DNA from: Gracilariopsis chorda | Lineage: Eukaryota > Rhodophyta > Florideophyceae > Gracilariales > Gracilariaceae | Direction of reading: 5' to 3' | DNA length: 64,000 nt | Assembly (NCBI GenBank): GCA_003194525.1 | Contig: NBIV01000071.1 | Location: 185,993 to 249,992, forward strand | Shown: positions 47,101 through 58,156 of the stretch, in pieces | Layout: each line of letters begins with the position of its first letter | Position numbering within the stretch: the stretch's first letter is position 1 | Notes under the pieces: model-generated | Told to the model about the DNA's origin: nothing | The model's database searches: none | Seen by the model: only the letters and a program-made list of their open reading frames with translations | Made by a program: the position numbers and the translations under genes

Positions 47101-47300
47101 CCCTAACCGAGGAAACCCATACCTATTGGTAGTCACTGATCGCTTCTCAAAACTGATCAGTACGGTTCCGCTTAAACGGACTATTACAGTCGTGATAGCA
47201 CGAGTGTTTATCCACAATTGGGTGTATTACTACGGCCTAACCCGCGAAAGTCGTCTTCCAAAAATTCTAAGCTTCATTCATAAATGTTTTCTCTGCGTTG
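44199..47300 (+). pseudogene. pol of the old Ty3/gypsy element (right half of the split relic)
   Basis: Decayed pol in normal order. Reverse transcriptase lies at about 45260-45700: EPTQSAWASPDVL, GLVRFCVDYRKLG, KAAFVCHAGLYSLERVPLNL. RNase H at about 46150-46505 has VDTDASKYQVWCALF, ETKCFAVLWALNTLQTH and NTDHSCLLSV. The integrase zinc region is at 46620-46905. The integrase core at about 46950-47240 has FASIEILDEL, YLLVVTDRFSKLI and VFIHNWVYYYG. Many stops and several frame changes are present. Homology stops after the first half of the integrase core near 47240. It belongs with the gag at 36.5-38.8 kb. Confidence 0.8.
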
Positions 47301-47401
47301 TAACTCTCACGTTACAGGTTTCACTTTCGTGACATTTTGAAACCCAGACCAATAATAGAACACACGGACTAAACGTTCTTAATGTTCAACGAAACAGATC
47401 T

Positions 47402-47421
47402 TGCATGCATGCATGCATGCA
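47402..47421. repeat. TGCA microsatellite
   Basis: Five perfect copies of the self-complementary tetramer TGCA. Confidence 0.9.
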
Positions 47422-47789
47422 TAGGACTTCCTGTCAGACAGTCTGACGTTAGGGGTTCTCTTTGCAAGCTCAAATTTGTAACTTACCACAAATTGCCATC
47501 GGAAATAGTGGGACACCTTGTACAGCCAATCGTAAACTCTACAATAGTATCTAATCCAAAATGTAGCGCAATTTCTTCGCAAGTTTGCTCCGTGCAAGCT
47601 CAGTTCTACGCCATCTTCTACCAACACTACCTCTTTCTTAGGTATGATCATATAGCTTTCACCACTCGCCCTGCAACACCTGCGTGTCTCTCGCGCTATA
47701 TTATCATCTTACTCAGGTTACTGACCTTCTTCTCTACTCGCAAACGTTGGGCTTTGTTTCTCTTGCTGGGACTGTACGCATTGTGCTTC

Positions 47790-49931
47790 ATGTCGAGCAA
47801 CCAACAGCGTCCGACGCAAGAATTGTTGGCTTCGCAACCGTCGTCTAAGCTCTGAAGGAAAAGTTGGTGGACTGAAGAGGGCTTCGAAATCGACTGCACG
47901 TCACTTGGCCCAGACAGTACTTTACAAACGCGCACTACATGCCAGAACTGCACGTACGATTCATGGGCAAAAAGAACCAACGCGAAACCACTGGGCAGGC
48001 ATCTACTAGAATGTATTGAGACCCCAAAAGCTGATAAAGAGCGTCTCATAGACGTGAAGCACTTTGCTGAACACTATAGAAGAATGAGTGGGACTTCTTT
48101 GTGTTTTGGTGTTCCGCAAACGCCTGTGCGGAACTTTGGACGCCGTTTGACAAGAGATGTTCAAAGGATGATTGGAAAAATTGGTACGAAAAGCAAAGTC
48201 AAGACCGAGAAGAGGGAAAGGGAGGAAACAGGTTCTCAAATTGATGATTCCTTTGATAAAGTATCATAACTAAAAGAGCTAACCCCATCCTTTATTATTA
48301 ACCATATGCTCCCCTTTTCGAATTTGAGCAGGAACCCAGGAGAAGATGAGTTCTTTCAGACTCTGAAGCTTTTGAACCCCGCCTTCGTGGCAGAAGTACC
48401 GAGCGTGCATAAGATCGCAGGTGAATCTCTAAATTCGTACTACAAAGCGATGTTTAATCGGGTGAAGAGCTCAATTTCGGCCAAGCTGTCTACTTCCTAT
48501 GGTACACTGATTCTCGACGGATGGATTGACGGAAATTCTGAGAATATTGTTAATGTTATGCTTTTAATCACAGGTATTGATCGCGCAAGGCAAACGTTCT
48601 TCTTACTTTCGATCTATACCGGGTCTAGTAAGTGCGATGCAAACTTTTACGCCGCGCTTGTGAAAAGCACAATGGCTGATTTTGGCGATATAAGAAGGCT
48701 ATGCGGGATTACCAGCGACAATTCAAGTGTCTGTGTGAGCGCTAAGGAGAAAATGGCGCAGATGTCCAACTTTTTGACACCTAACCAGGACCAGACCCAC
48801 CTTGCAAACCTTTTAATGCAAGAACTTGGTGGCTTGCAGTGGATTAGGGAGATATTATAAAATTTGTCGGAGCTTGTTAGCGATCTTCATAATAGGCCGA
48901 AGCTGTATTTTCGGTTGTAAGAATTGCAACAAGTTCATAATGCATCGCTTCGAAACTGTAGGTATCGGGCTAGTACGGAAGAATATGACCAATACATGCG
49001 TATTTTGCCTCCTCGTTTCGCCGCCTTGCCTCTCAAGCAGGCATCTACTCGGTTCACCAGTTCAGAGGCCATGCTGCAGTCCTTTTTGCGCAGCAAAAAG
49101 GAGTACAAAAAGCTCGTGGAGTATCCGGACTTTTTGGGAAATCTATTTGGAACTCGTAGTGACGCTCGAAGAGCAGTGTTCTACTCTGATGTAACTGATG
49201 ACTGCTTATACGAGAAGTGTCTCGATATTCATCATATTCTTAAAGTCGTCCGCCAGTACTTAAGGTACTTCGATGACGAGTTTTCTAATATCTCTGAAGT
49301 ATTCCACGTTACAGTAGATTTGCAGCGAAAACTAACGCAGCTTCCTGTTACTCTTTTTTTCACAGACGCAAGGAAACAGGAAGTTCTGAATGTCTACCAA
49401 GCTAGAGTTGAAGGAAGAAGGCGTGGAATACCGCTTTTGATATCCTTGCAATACGTTGCCTATGTATTGGATATTCGCAGCGTTGATGAATACATTTCAT
49501 GTCATTATGGTGATGTAATGGCTTATATGCAGAAGTTTGTCCGCTCGGACGTATTCCCAGCATCTGGAAAGCTGTGAAGCGCGGGAGGGGAGACGGGAGC
49601 CGTGCAGCACTTATACGAGGACGTTACGTATGCTCATCTGGATTGGGCAAACCAAGTGAAAGACGAACATGCGCGACCTTTCTTTCTTGCCTATCAGAAT
49701 ATGCCTGTGGTTTACTGGCTTCATTATAAAGAACGGTCTTTGCTTCGAAAGTTCGCGTTAAGAATTTTGGGCGTAAGTCCTTTGTCATCCTCTGTAGAGA
49801 GGAGCTTCAGCTTGCAATCTAGAATACGCACTTCCGTCCGCAACCGCCTTCAACCAGAAAAGGTCAAAAAGATGATCTTCTGTGCGGTCAACAACTTGTT
49901 TTCAAAACAGGAAATAGGTAACTTCTGTTAG
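47790..49931 (+). pseudogene. hAT-family transposase with five in-frame stops
   Basis: One reading frame runs from an ATG at 47790 to a TAG at 49929-49931 without any frameshift, but holds stops at 47853, 48267, 48858, 48918 and 49575. Near 47920-47990 a BED-type zinc finger fits CQNC ... RHLLEC. The middle has PFSNLSRNPGEDEFF, LILDGWIDGNSENI and the ITSDNSS motif of hAT catalytic domains. The C-terminus, near 49740-49900, has the hAT dimerisation motif: LRILGVSPLSSSVERSFS and RTSVRNRL. The length (714 codons) is normal for a hAT transposase. Terminal inverted repeats and an 8-bp target duplicate were not found. Confidence 0.8.
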
Positions 49932-50149
49932 TGCTGCTAGGAAATATCAGAAGATTGTGCACTCATCGGTTACCCCAGGCGAAAATGTGTCACAAGGAGC
50001 CAGAACTGTCTTAGGCTTTGATGGGGGTGAAGTACTGGAAGGAGAAGAGTTAGAGGGCGAGCTGGAATGGGAGGATGTGAACAATGCTACTCTGCCACTA
50101 ATATATTCTACGGGGATGGATACCCTTCTTGGTGAGTAAGACCTGACGT

Positions 50150-50935
50150 GCATCCATTAGCTTGAGACATTGTTCTAGTTTAGAACAATGGGAGCTGCCT
50201 ATATTGAATATGTAAATGTTTGAGAGTTTTGTTTCGTCATCTCTGTCTACAGTTGCCTGCTCCAATCGTTGTATCGCAGAGTGTGCCATAGATGCGTCCA
50301 TTAAACATATTGCGGATTGTGGTCTGCGTGCAATAGTGCTAACGGTATATGACATTGTATCGATTGGTTTCGGTGGCAACCAACGAGCAGATATCCTGTT
50401 ACACCGACCAAGTCCAATAGCTTCTGCTGAATGAAACGCACAAGAGACATGCCAAATACTTGAACATGCGCAGCACAGACAAAAAGAATAAGAGCGCAAG
50501 CGAAAGGAAGAAGAGCGCGAGCGAAAGGAAGCAGAATGCATGCTAAAGGAGGGACACGCTTGCCAAACGAGGAAGACCGCATGAGCATGGCTGTTAAAAA
50601 GGAAGCAGAGACTGAAAGGCCGAAAAGAAAGCGTCCTGAAGAGAAAATTCGGTACGACAGGAAACTCACACAGCTTACCCGTCTCCTTTCTTCATCCAAT
50701 TCACGTTAAACACGTGAACGGTCCCAGCATTTGATCCTGCGAGTTGGCAGATATGCCAGCGAGGAAGCAAATGGTCAAGCATGGTAGCAGTGCAATGGGA
50801 TGACGGTTGGTTTGCAGGAACAGCACACTTCCTCTCGTACTAAGAACAGAAAGACCTGTGCGTTGACCAGATTAAGGATAGACAGAACAAAGAGCCAACC
50901 ATGTGGATCCATTACGAAGATGATTTATAGGTGGC
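50150..50935. other. stretch with no clear gene
   Basis: A minus-strand frame at 50098-50541 and its overlaps are rich in Arg, Ser and Cys because the plus strand carries a repetitive GCGAAAGGAAG-type stretch near 50490-50530. I take these as composition effects. The right part may be an earlier portion of the LINE relic. Confidence 0.35.
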
Positions 50936-50939
50936 CTAC

Positions 50940-51780
50940 AGTGTAGAAGGAGAAGAAGGAACGATGATTCGAGACTCAGACGGACACTGCCTCGAGTTTT
51001 GACGTTTAGAAGCAGGAAAGGGTGGAGCTGGTGCATATAAAATATGGCGGAAAGGAGACCTCGGCACGCAACAAGACGTAGTTCCCGCCGGATTGAACAT
51101 CTGTTCATATAAATCTGAAGTGCGTGCACTGCTAACGGCGATTGAGAAAGTCGAAACAGAAGAGGAAAAGACGATCTCGATCTTCATCGACTGTCTCGCG
51201 CTTATAGAGGCGCTGCAGGGAAACCTGCGGAATCATAGCTCAATCGTACCATGGTTAGCTGCAAAACTCTGCCGACTGAGCGTGAACTACACCGTCTACA
51301 TTATTTGGGTACCGAGCCACTGCAGTGTGTGGGAAAACGAACGTGTCGACAAACCTGCGAAATCCGGGCTCAAGATTCCGCTTTGGCAGCAAATGAACAT
51401 TCCGGTTGACTTTGCATATGTGAAAGCCCTACTAAATTTGAGAAGTAGAACCAAGTGGGTTTTCTCTGTCGAGGCCGACTAGTTTGTCAAGGAAAATGAA
51501 GCAAGAAAAGCAGAAGTTGCATTGGCACAGTTCGCCACCAGACATGTACCGTTCCTTCGTCCCGTTAGGTCTTACATGAAAGGGAAACTTACTCGTTGCC
51601 ATTGCGGGACGTCTGCAAAGAAAGACGTACATCATGTTCTGTATCGGTGCCAATTGAAAAGTAAAGCTCGTAGAAATGAGCTACCAGCACCAATAGAAAG
51701 AGAAGATAGGACAATGATAGAATGGATCACGCAATGGCCGTCAAGGTTTTTGGCCTGCTTTAAGAGAGAGAACTATCTTT
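50940..51780 (+). pseudogene. C-terminal end of a LINE polyprotein (RNase H and cysteine motif)
   Basis: One frame with two stops, TGA at 50999-51001 and TAG at 51480-51482. It shows RNase H signatures: AGKGGAGAYKIW, then SEVRALLTAIEKV with the catalytic glutamate, then IFIDCLALIEAL with an aspartate, and IIWVPSHC. A C-terminal CHCGTSAKKDVHHVLYRC follows, the CCHC-like motif after RNase H in I-type and related LINEs. The reverse transcriptase part upstream is missing or unrecognisable, as expected from a 5'-truncated LINE copy. Confidence 0.65.
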
Positions 51781-52275
51781 AGAGATAGAAATCCTGTCGC
51801 CCCGTAATTTAGCGCAACAGACCACAATAAAGGAGAAGAAAGAAGATCCTGCGAGAAACATGTCGCTCTGCTTGTTGAACCAAGGAAGTCCGTAAACGTG
51901 GTTCGTCTCTTGCCCATGAGCTGCCAGTACATTGGGATTGCGACCCACTTTTAATCGAGTCAATGAAGTCGTCTAGAAGATGACAGCCCCAGGTTCACGA
52001 GCTCCAGAGCCACTATCAAATGACAAGAAGCCTTCACGACACAACTTTCCATATCCATTACAACCAAGTATCCCTTCTCCGTTTCATACACAAGTTCGCC
52101 AGAGATTCGCGGGTTGAACTCGAACTGACGAAGGCGATCGCCAACCTGACACAGATACTCTATACGAGGGGCGCCCGCTCGAGTCAAGACTACTCTTGAA
52201 AGCTGGTTCTCCAACCCATAGTCTTGTTGCCCATGGTCCCGCATCTACGCATGCATCAAAGCCTCTTGTTCTATG

Positions 52276-52848
52276 CTGCGTCGTTAACAGTAACAACTAC
52301 TCCTATGGACGGCGTCGGCACTCCTTCTTTTTCTCGGATATCTATAAGTCTGTCAAAAGCTCTGAGAATTTCGGGACATGCTCGTAGTTCGGTAGCGATG
52401 ATCAAAACTTTATTCCACACCCGCTAAGAATCTGTCAAGAGTTTACCTGCTTCGATGAGAGCTTTTAGAGCTCCTTCAATCTTTCCCAGATCATGCAAAA
52501 CTTTGGCCAAGTTGTTCCAAGCTTCTCCATTTTCAAGTGTTTGTTGAATCACTTGCGTGAAAGCATGGGCTCCATTCTGTATGTCTTCTGTTTTTATTAC
52601 AGCGCATCCGTAAACAAACCACGCTTCTGGAAACAGGAAATTGATTGCAAGCGCCTGTTTATAATGTCCCATCGCCGCTTCCCATTGCTCAGATTCAATA
52701 CACATCATTCCCAAAGCCCGCTTGGCTCAAGCATATCGATGGCCATTATCTTCCCAAGCAGTTTCAAAGTGCTCTTGATGTTGTGTTACATCTCCAAGTA
52801 CGCAGAGCAGACGTGGTCGTCTAGCAGCTCTACTTTGAACTGCTCTGG
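52276..52848 (-). pseudogene. TTC27: TTC27-like tetratricopeptide gene, C-terminal piece
   Basis: Tetratricopeptide units of TTC27-type proteins (Emw1 in yeast) are recognisable: RPRLLCVLGDVTQHQEHFET, KRALGMMCIE, YKQALAINFLFPEAWFVYG and NGEAWNNLAKVLHDLG. VWNKVLIIATEL then follows. In-frame stops interrupt it. A TGA near 52728 sits in YA-stop-AKRALG, where arginine is expected. A TAG at 52426-52424 stands just before RVW, where the family has tryptophan. The segment ends at the element 3 target site and continues the piece at 58157-60139. The minus-strand frame at 51960-52244 might be a further remnant of the C-terminus, but I cannot align it. Confidence 0.75.
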
Positions 52849-52853
52849 TAGAA

Positions 52854-53097
52854 TGTTGAGCTCTACGCGCAGTTAGACTCAACGAGGGGAACAACGCAAC
52901 ACGACACTGGGCACCTAGGCTCTGCCCCTCCTCTCCGAGTGCAGGCCTTGCCTTTACTGACGCCGATCATATAGTCCTCGAAAGGTCGCCTTCGCGACCT
53001 TTCTGACACTTAGACTTATGTTCGAATTATTGTCAGCTCGTACAGGCCTGGCGGCCTTTGGTACTAACGAAGCTGCAGTACTTTGCATCGCGTAACA
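52854..53097 (-). repeat. 3' LTR of element 3
   Basis: 244 bp. It contains a perfect hairpin at 52980-53003 with a 10-bp stem (GAAAGGTCGC/GCGACCTTTC) and a 4-nt loop. Confidence 0.95.
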
Positions 53098-53126
53098 CGG
53101 CCCAATGACGTTGTTGATATACAACG

Positions 53127-53558
53127 TTAATAATCAAAGTTGCAGAGTCTTTGAGCTTCTGTCTTGATTCGGCGATCACCGGCAGTGCATAGGAAGTCTT
53201 CCAACAGCCCTGGCAAATCCTGTAGTACATTCTGCAGAGGTTCCCAAGTCTGATCGATCTTGTCCGGTAATCCGAGCCATTCTACCAGAATACTTATGGC
53301 GTCGTTTTGCTTTCGTATTCCCTTAATCGCCTGGGCGTTCTGATAAGTAGATTCGCTGTGTTCTGCAAACTCCAGCAACTGGGGATCAACCTCTTGATTG
53401 CCTAAGGCTGCTCGGTAAAACATCAGTCTCCGAGCGTGCACCGTCTCCCTTTTCCCTTTAACAAGGTCCTTCACTTCGTAGACCCAGTTGGACTTACACC
53501 CCACCACCTGACGCGGCCCTCTCCATTTAAACTGAAGTTTATTTACGGACGAGCACAT
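53127..53558 (-). pseudogene. element 3 pol C-terminus with chromodomain
   Basis: After the pol frame closes at 53539, the adjoining frame carries its natural continuation: KLQFKWRGPRQVVGCKSNWV, a shared tail segment (ETVHARRLMFYR), then a chromodomain-like part (RKQNDAISILVEWLGL, QTWEPLQNVLQDLP). A one-step frameshift near 53545 separates the two. Confidence 0.8.
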
Positions 53559-56103
53559 AGTCGCCGATGGTGAAGTTCGTAGCTATGATATTGGTTCGCG
53601 CATTGTGCAGATCAATAGATTTCTGCCTTCGCTTCGAAACTACCGTTTGTACCTCACGGTGCATGTTTTCCATAACCACCTGCGTGCGCTCAATTTCAAT
53701 CAACTGTCGAGCTCTTACTTCTGTAAGTGTAGGCAGAGATGTGTACTTTTCCATCGGTAACGCCTTCAGGAGAGGTCTTGATGGCTGGTGACCTGTGAAA
53801 ACCTCCAGTGGCGTTCTGTATACTCCCTTTTTGCCCGTACGGAGTCCTAATCTCTTAAGTGGAGCTTGGTTGAGTATGCTCTGAACGCATTCCGTCACTG
53901 CAGGCCAGTCCTTGGCTGAAAGTCTAAACTCGTGTAACAAGGCTTTGCATGCTCGAAGGACTTCCCTGCACACTCTTTCAACGGTCCCGTTTGCCCAAGG
54001 AGTGTAGGCTGCAGTAAAGTGATGGTTCAGCTTAAGTTCTTCTGCGACAGCCCTCATCAGTTCGTTCTTGAAATGGGTTCCTTGATCGGATACCACCCAG
54101 TCCATGAGGCCAAATGTCGCTATCCACGTTGCGATGGCTTCTGCCGCAGCCGCGCTAGTTGCAGCTGTAAACGGCCATAACCAGGTAAAAGAGCTCATGT
54201 CATCCCTGAGGATTAATATGTAAAGCTCCTGGGTCACGCTTTCGCCCATGTAAAGAAAGTCGATGTGCACCACTTCGTTCGGTCTTTCTCCGTGTAACGC
54301 TGATCCTAACGGTCTCGGCACGATCTCACCGGATCGCGTTGTTATGCACTGCAGGCATCCCTTGACGAATGCCTGTATGTCTCCCGACATACCGTTCCAC
54401 CTGAAGTTTTCGCGTATAACGCTCTCGGTGGCCTCACTACCCCTGTGCCCGAGACTTCCGCAGTGCGATAAGATCAGTATCTTCAACTTGAGCTCAGTGG
54501 CTTTGAATGGAACCCAAATAGCTGGGCCATCATATAGTAGTCCTTCTGGGCCTTCTCGTAAGTAGCCGGGCGGATTATCGTTCACCTGTGCGGTTCGAAA
54601 CTCTTCAATGTCCGGCCACTCTACTTTGTCCGTAGGCGGCGCGATCGATGCTGCGGTAAACGCCAGGCTGCATATTTTCTGCGTTACTAGTAGGTTTCTC
54701 CGGTAACCTTTCGTCCATCGCGTAAGAATGTCGGCGAATACGTTTTCCGTTCCGGGTATGTGCTCGATCGTGTATTCAAAACGCGAGAGAAATACCGCCC
54801 ACCGCTGCACTTTCGCCACTATATGCTGCCCCAATGAAGGTTGGAGGGCCATCGGCGCGAACACGAAGAGCAAATTGCGGTGGTCAGTGAATACGTGTAC
54901 TGGATGTTCGTCCAGAAACATATAATCCAACTTATCGAATGTCTTCACTATGGCGTAGCCTTCCTGCTCGTATGTGCTCCAATTAACTTGAGCACCTTTG
55001 AATACTCCTCCGAGAAACGCCATTGGCTCGTGTTTCTGTTCTGCGAATGGCTTCTCCAACGTTTCTGGTTCTGTCTGAGTCACGACTCCAGACCAGTGGT
55101 TGTTCGATGCATCGGTGAATACACATATTACATTTCCAGCTCGCGGGTATGAGAGATACACTGCATTTCGTAGGCTGTCTTGTATGTCTGCAAAAGCTTG
55201 CGTATGTTCCTGGCCCCAAGACAGATCTCGCAGTGCCATTCCTTTGATAGCCCGTTTCTTCCGACGACCTGCTTTCTTGTAGGCTTCTTCTAGCATATTA
55301 TTTAGTGAAGCCACGCGTCTATCGAAATCTGGGATTGCCGTGGCCATCCAGCGACAGCAGTGAATAAACTCGCACAATTCATCCGCTGTGACGGGCGCGT
55401 GCATCTCCTTGAGACCCTCTACCTTTGCTGGGTCCATGGTATAGCCTTCTCCATTGACTAGCCTTCCGCACCACTTGATTTCTTTTGCGAAAAACTGGCT
55501 CTTCTTCGCCGATATGAACAACCTCGTTTCCTTACAGATTTCGAGGAAACGCCGGAGAGTACGTAGCAGCGTTGGCTCATCTCTGGCGTGAAGGTTGAAA
55601 TCGTCTAACCATGCCTTCAGATTGTTTCGGAGCTCTTTAAAGAGCGGTTCTACCGAGGATTGAAAGTGCGATGTAGCGTTCGTGAGACCAGGTATGACCC
55701 TCGTTGAGGAATAGGTACCATCCGAACAGACTACGCCACATGCCGAATAGGAATCAGGGTGCAGTGGGAGCTGCCAGTATCCGTGTACAAAGTCAACGAC
55801 AGCGAAGCACTTGCTTCCAGCAAAATCCTGTATTTCGGAATCCAAGTGAGGCATGGGCCATGATTCCTTCAGCGTTGCAGCATTTAATGGGCGCAAGTCG
55901 ATAGCGCATCTGAACCTGGCTTTCGATCCCACTTTTGGCACCAACAACGGGGCTGCCTGCCATTCCGCATGAGGGTTTGGTATGAATATGCCTAGCTCCA
56001 CGAGCTTAGCCGTGTAGGCTTTGAGAAAGGCCCTTTGCGGCGCTGGATACCTCCGCGCTTTGACCTTTACCGGCCGCTTATTTGGATTAAGCCTGATCTG
56101 CAT
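53539..56103 (-). pseudogene. element 3 pol (reverse transcriptase, RNase H, integrase)
   Basis: An open frame of 854 codons. Reverse transcriptase shows FRCAIDLRPLNAATL, FAVVDFVHGYWQLPL and the box AWLDDFNLHARDE. RNase H has CVFTDASNNHWSGVV, EQEGYAIVKTFDKLDYM and FTDHRNLLFV. Integrase has HCGSLGHRG ... CLQCITTRSG, IDFLYMGE, WVVSDQGTHFKN and NGTVERVCREVL. Its true start lies upstream in another frame, since FRLRLGKADPANIPP directly before the first methionine is typical of the reverse transcriptase N-terminal region. Apart from missing its two ends it is uninterrupted. Confidence 0.9.
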
Positions 56104-56231
56104 TGGCGGGATATTGGCTGGGTCGGCTTTCCCCAGCCTTAGTCGAAAACCGGCTTGAACTCCGTAAGTAGCTTTCCAAGCTCTTCGGTGCCTACGGTGG
56201 ACATACCATTAGCCTCTGCTTTCTTCACCAG

Positions 56232-57869
56232 TTACTCCATGGCTTCATCAAGATCCTGGGGATCATCGTCACCGAGGTCAATGTAAACATTGCTATCCTC
56301 AAGACCGTCGTCTCCTTCCGTGGCGCTGCTATGAAATGTCCCTCCGCTCATTAGAGATGCGATGGTACCATGCGTTCCTTGAGCTCTTTTCTTCGAGTCC
56401 GCCGCTAAGGCTTGGGGAATGTTAATGACACCACCATTCTGGTCACAGGCAGTGGCTAGAATGGCCTTGTTGTCACAGCCTATTGACTGTAATACTGGCC
56501 GTCCAATGATGACATATTCTAACTCAGCCTTTCCAACTTTCCATTCGATGGACCTAAGCACTAACTTAGCGCCATGCCTAATGCGAAGTTGCACGTCCAA
56601 GGTAACCTTCCGGTTACATTCGATGTTCGCCTGCTTTGAATCTTCAGTAGATATTCCGCTATATTTGTGCGGCGGCTCCAGTTTATCCGCACGCAAATTC
56701 ATATCCGCGGATTGGATACAATCAAATATTGCCTCTGGCAGGAGATTGATGTCTGACCCTTGGTCTGCGAGCACGACTGTTTCTACCGCTCCGTTACAGA
56801 ACATCGCACTGAACAGCGATGAGTGGGAATCTATTTTGTCCGCCGCAATCCGATTGACCCGGCCTCGTGGAGGATCTCCCTTGTCTCCTTTGTTCTTGGT
56901 GGATTGTTTCTTTTTCTTTGCTCGGATCATCCGCCGGTACATTTCCTTCTCTTCGATTGTAGAGTTAGGACAATCCTTGATCCAGTGACGTCCACCACAG
57001 TCAGGGTTAAGGCACTCTGGCAGGTCCTCGTCCTTTTCCTTAGTGCCTCCCTTGTGTTGATGGGCTTTATTACTTTTGGCTGCGTTTCTCCTTTCACGGT
57101 TTCGCTTCCCAGGGCGTTGTCTGTACGACTTTGTACTAGTCCTGACGAACCGCCGGCGCCGTTCGTGCAAGGCGCTCGACCCCGACGAGCCATCGCAGCT
57201 TTCGGCTTCTGACTCAGCGATTGCTTCTTGCTCGAGCTCTAATTTCTTTGCTTGCAGAGCAAGCTCTCGCATGAAAGCTCCAAAATCTTTCTTTTCAAAT
57301 CCTTCGTCTTTGCGACATCGAACTATATTCTTCATTCGATCACGCAGGTTCTTTGGTTTGATGCGTTTAAGAATATGCTCGATGGCAATATGCGGCTTGT
57401 CAGTGGGAAGATCCTGCATTCCGGCTGATTCCAACACGGTGATGTAACGGTAGTGCAGGTTCCAGACTCTGTCTTCAGCTTCCTTAAGGGATGTGTCCAT
57501 TTTCACCTTACTAACAATATGCTCAATCCTGGATAGGTCGTTACCATCAGGGGTAAAACTGGCTCGGGTATGGACGCACTTCTTCAGCTGTTCTTCTGAT
57601 ATACTTGGGACGTCTTTGGCTTTGATCCACTCTGCTGTCAGAAAGATCTTTAGCATTGAGTTATCGATTGAGGCTTTATAAGAAGTGGTGGTAATTTCGA
57701 TGCCCGGCTCCCGATTCTTTTCCTCAACCTGCTTCTCGTACAGCTCTCGCTGTTTCTGAAACGTCGCGAAATGCCTGAGGGTCACACCTTGCAGCCTGGG
57801 TGCCTCAAGATTTGACACAATGGTCTGCCTGACCGTAGAAGCGGTGGCTTTGTTGGATTCCTGCCCCAT
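56232..57869 (-). pseudogene. element 3 gag and protease
   Basis: A 545-codon frame from an ATG at 57869. The N-terminal half is a helical gag. A basic stretch and a zinc knuckle follow (CLNPDCGGRHWIKDC, CX4CX3HX4C). The protease site is VVLADQGSDINLLP and the protease end is EYVIIGRPVLQSIGC. The TAA at 56234-56232 is followed in frame by LVKKAEANGMSTVGTEELGK, corresponding to the linker before reverse transcriptase in element 1, and then by the frameshift into pol. The stop is therefore likely a mutation, though a real gag-protease end cannot be ruled out. Confidence 0.8.
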
Positions 57870-57912
57870 TGCTTAACTGCAACGTAAGCTGGTCTGTGCA
57901 CACAATTATAAT

Positions 57913-58156
57913 TGTTGAGCTCTACGCGCAGTTAGAATCAACGAGGGGAACAACGCAACACGACACTGGGCACCTAGGCTCTGCCCCTCCTCTCCGAGTG
58001 CAGGCCTTGCCTTTACTGACGCCGATCATATAGTCCTCGAAAGGTCGCCTTCGCGACCTTTCCGACACTTAGACTTATGTTCGAATTATTGTCAGCTCGT
58101 ACAGGCCTGGCGGCCTTTGGTACTAACGAAGCTGCAGTACTTTGCATCGCGTAACA
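57913..58156 (-). repeat. 5' LTR of element 3
   Basis: 244 bp, about two differences from 52854-53097. The sequence just inside it (ATTATAATTGTG in the sense direction) differs from the shared primer site of elements 1 and 2. Confidence 0.95.

Larger units (their letters stand above)
52854..58156 (-). mobile_element. LTR retrotransposon 3 (Ty3/gypsy class, chromodomain type), full length but broken
   Basis: Two 244-bp LTRs, with outer ends TGTTGAG and TAACA on the plus strand, bound gag and pol on the minus strand. The target duplication TAGAA is perfect (52849-52853 and 58157-58161). The LTRs differ at about two positions. Its proteins are more distant from elements 1 and 2, with a different gag and a DQGSD protease site, and the bases after its 5' LTR are different, so it is a separate family. 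The ORF lesions are one stop, a frameshift between gag and pol, and a frameshift before the chromodomain. It splits a TTC27-like gene. Confidence 0.95.
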
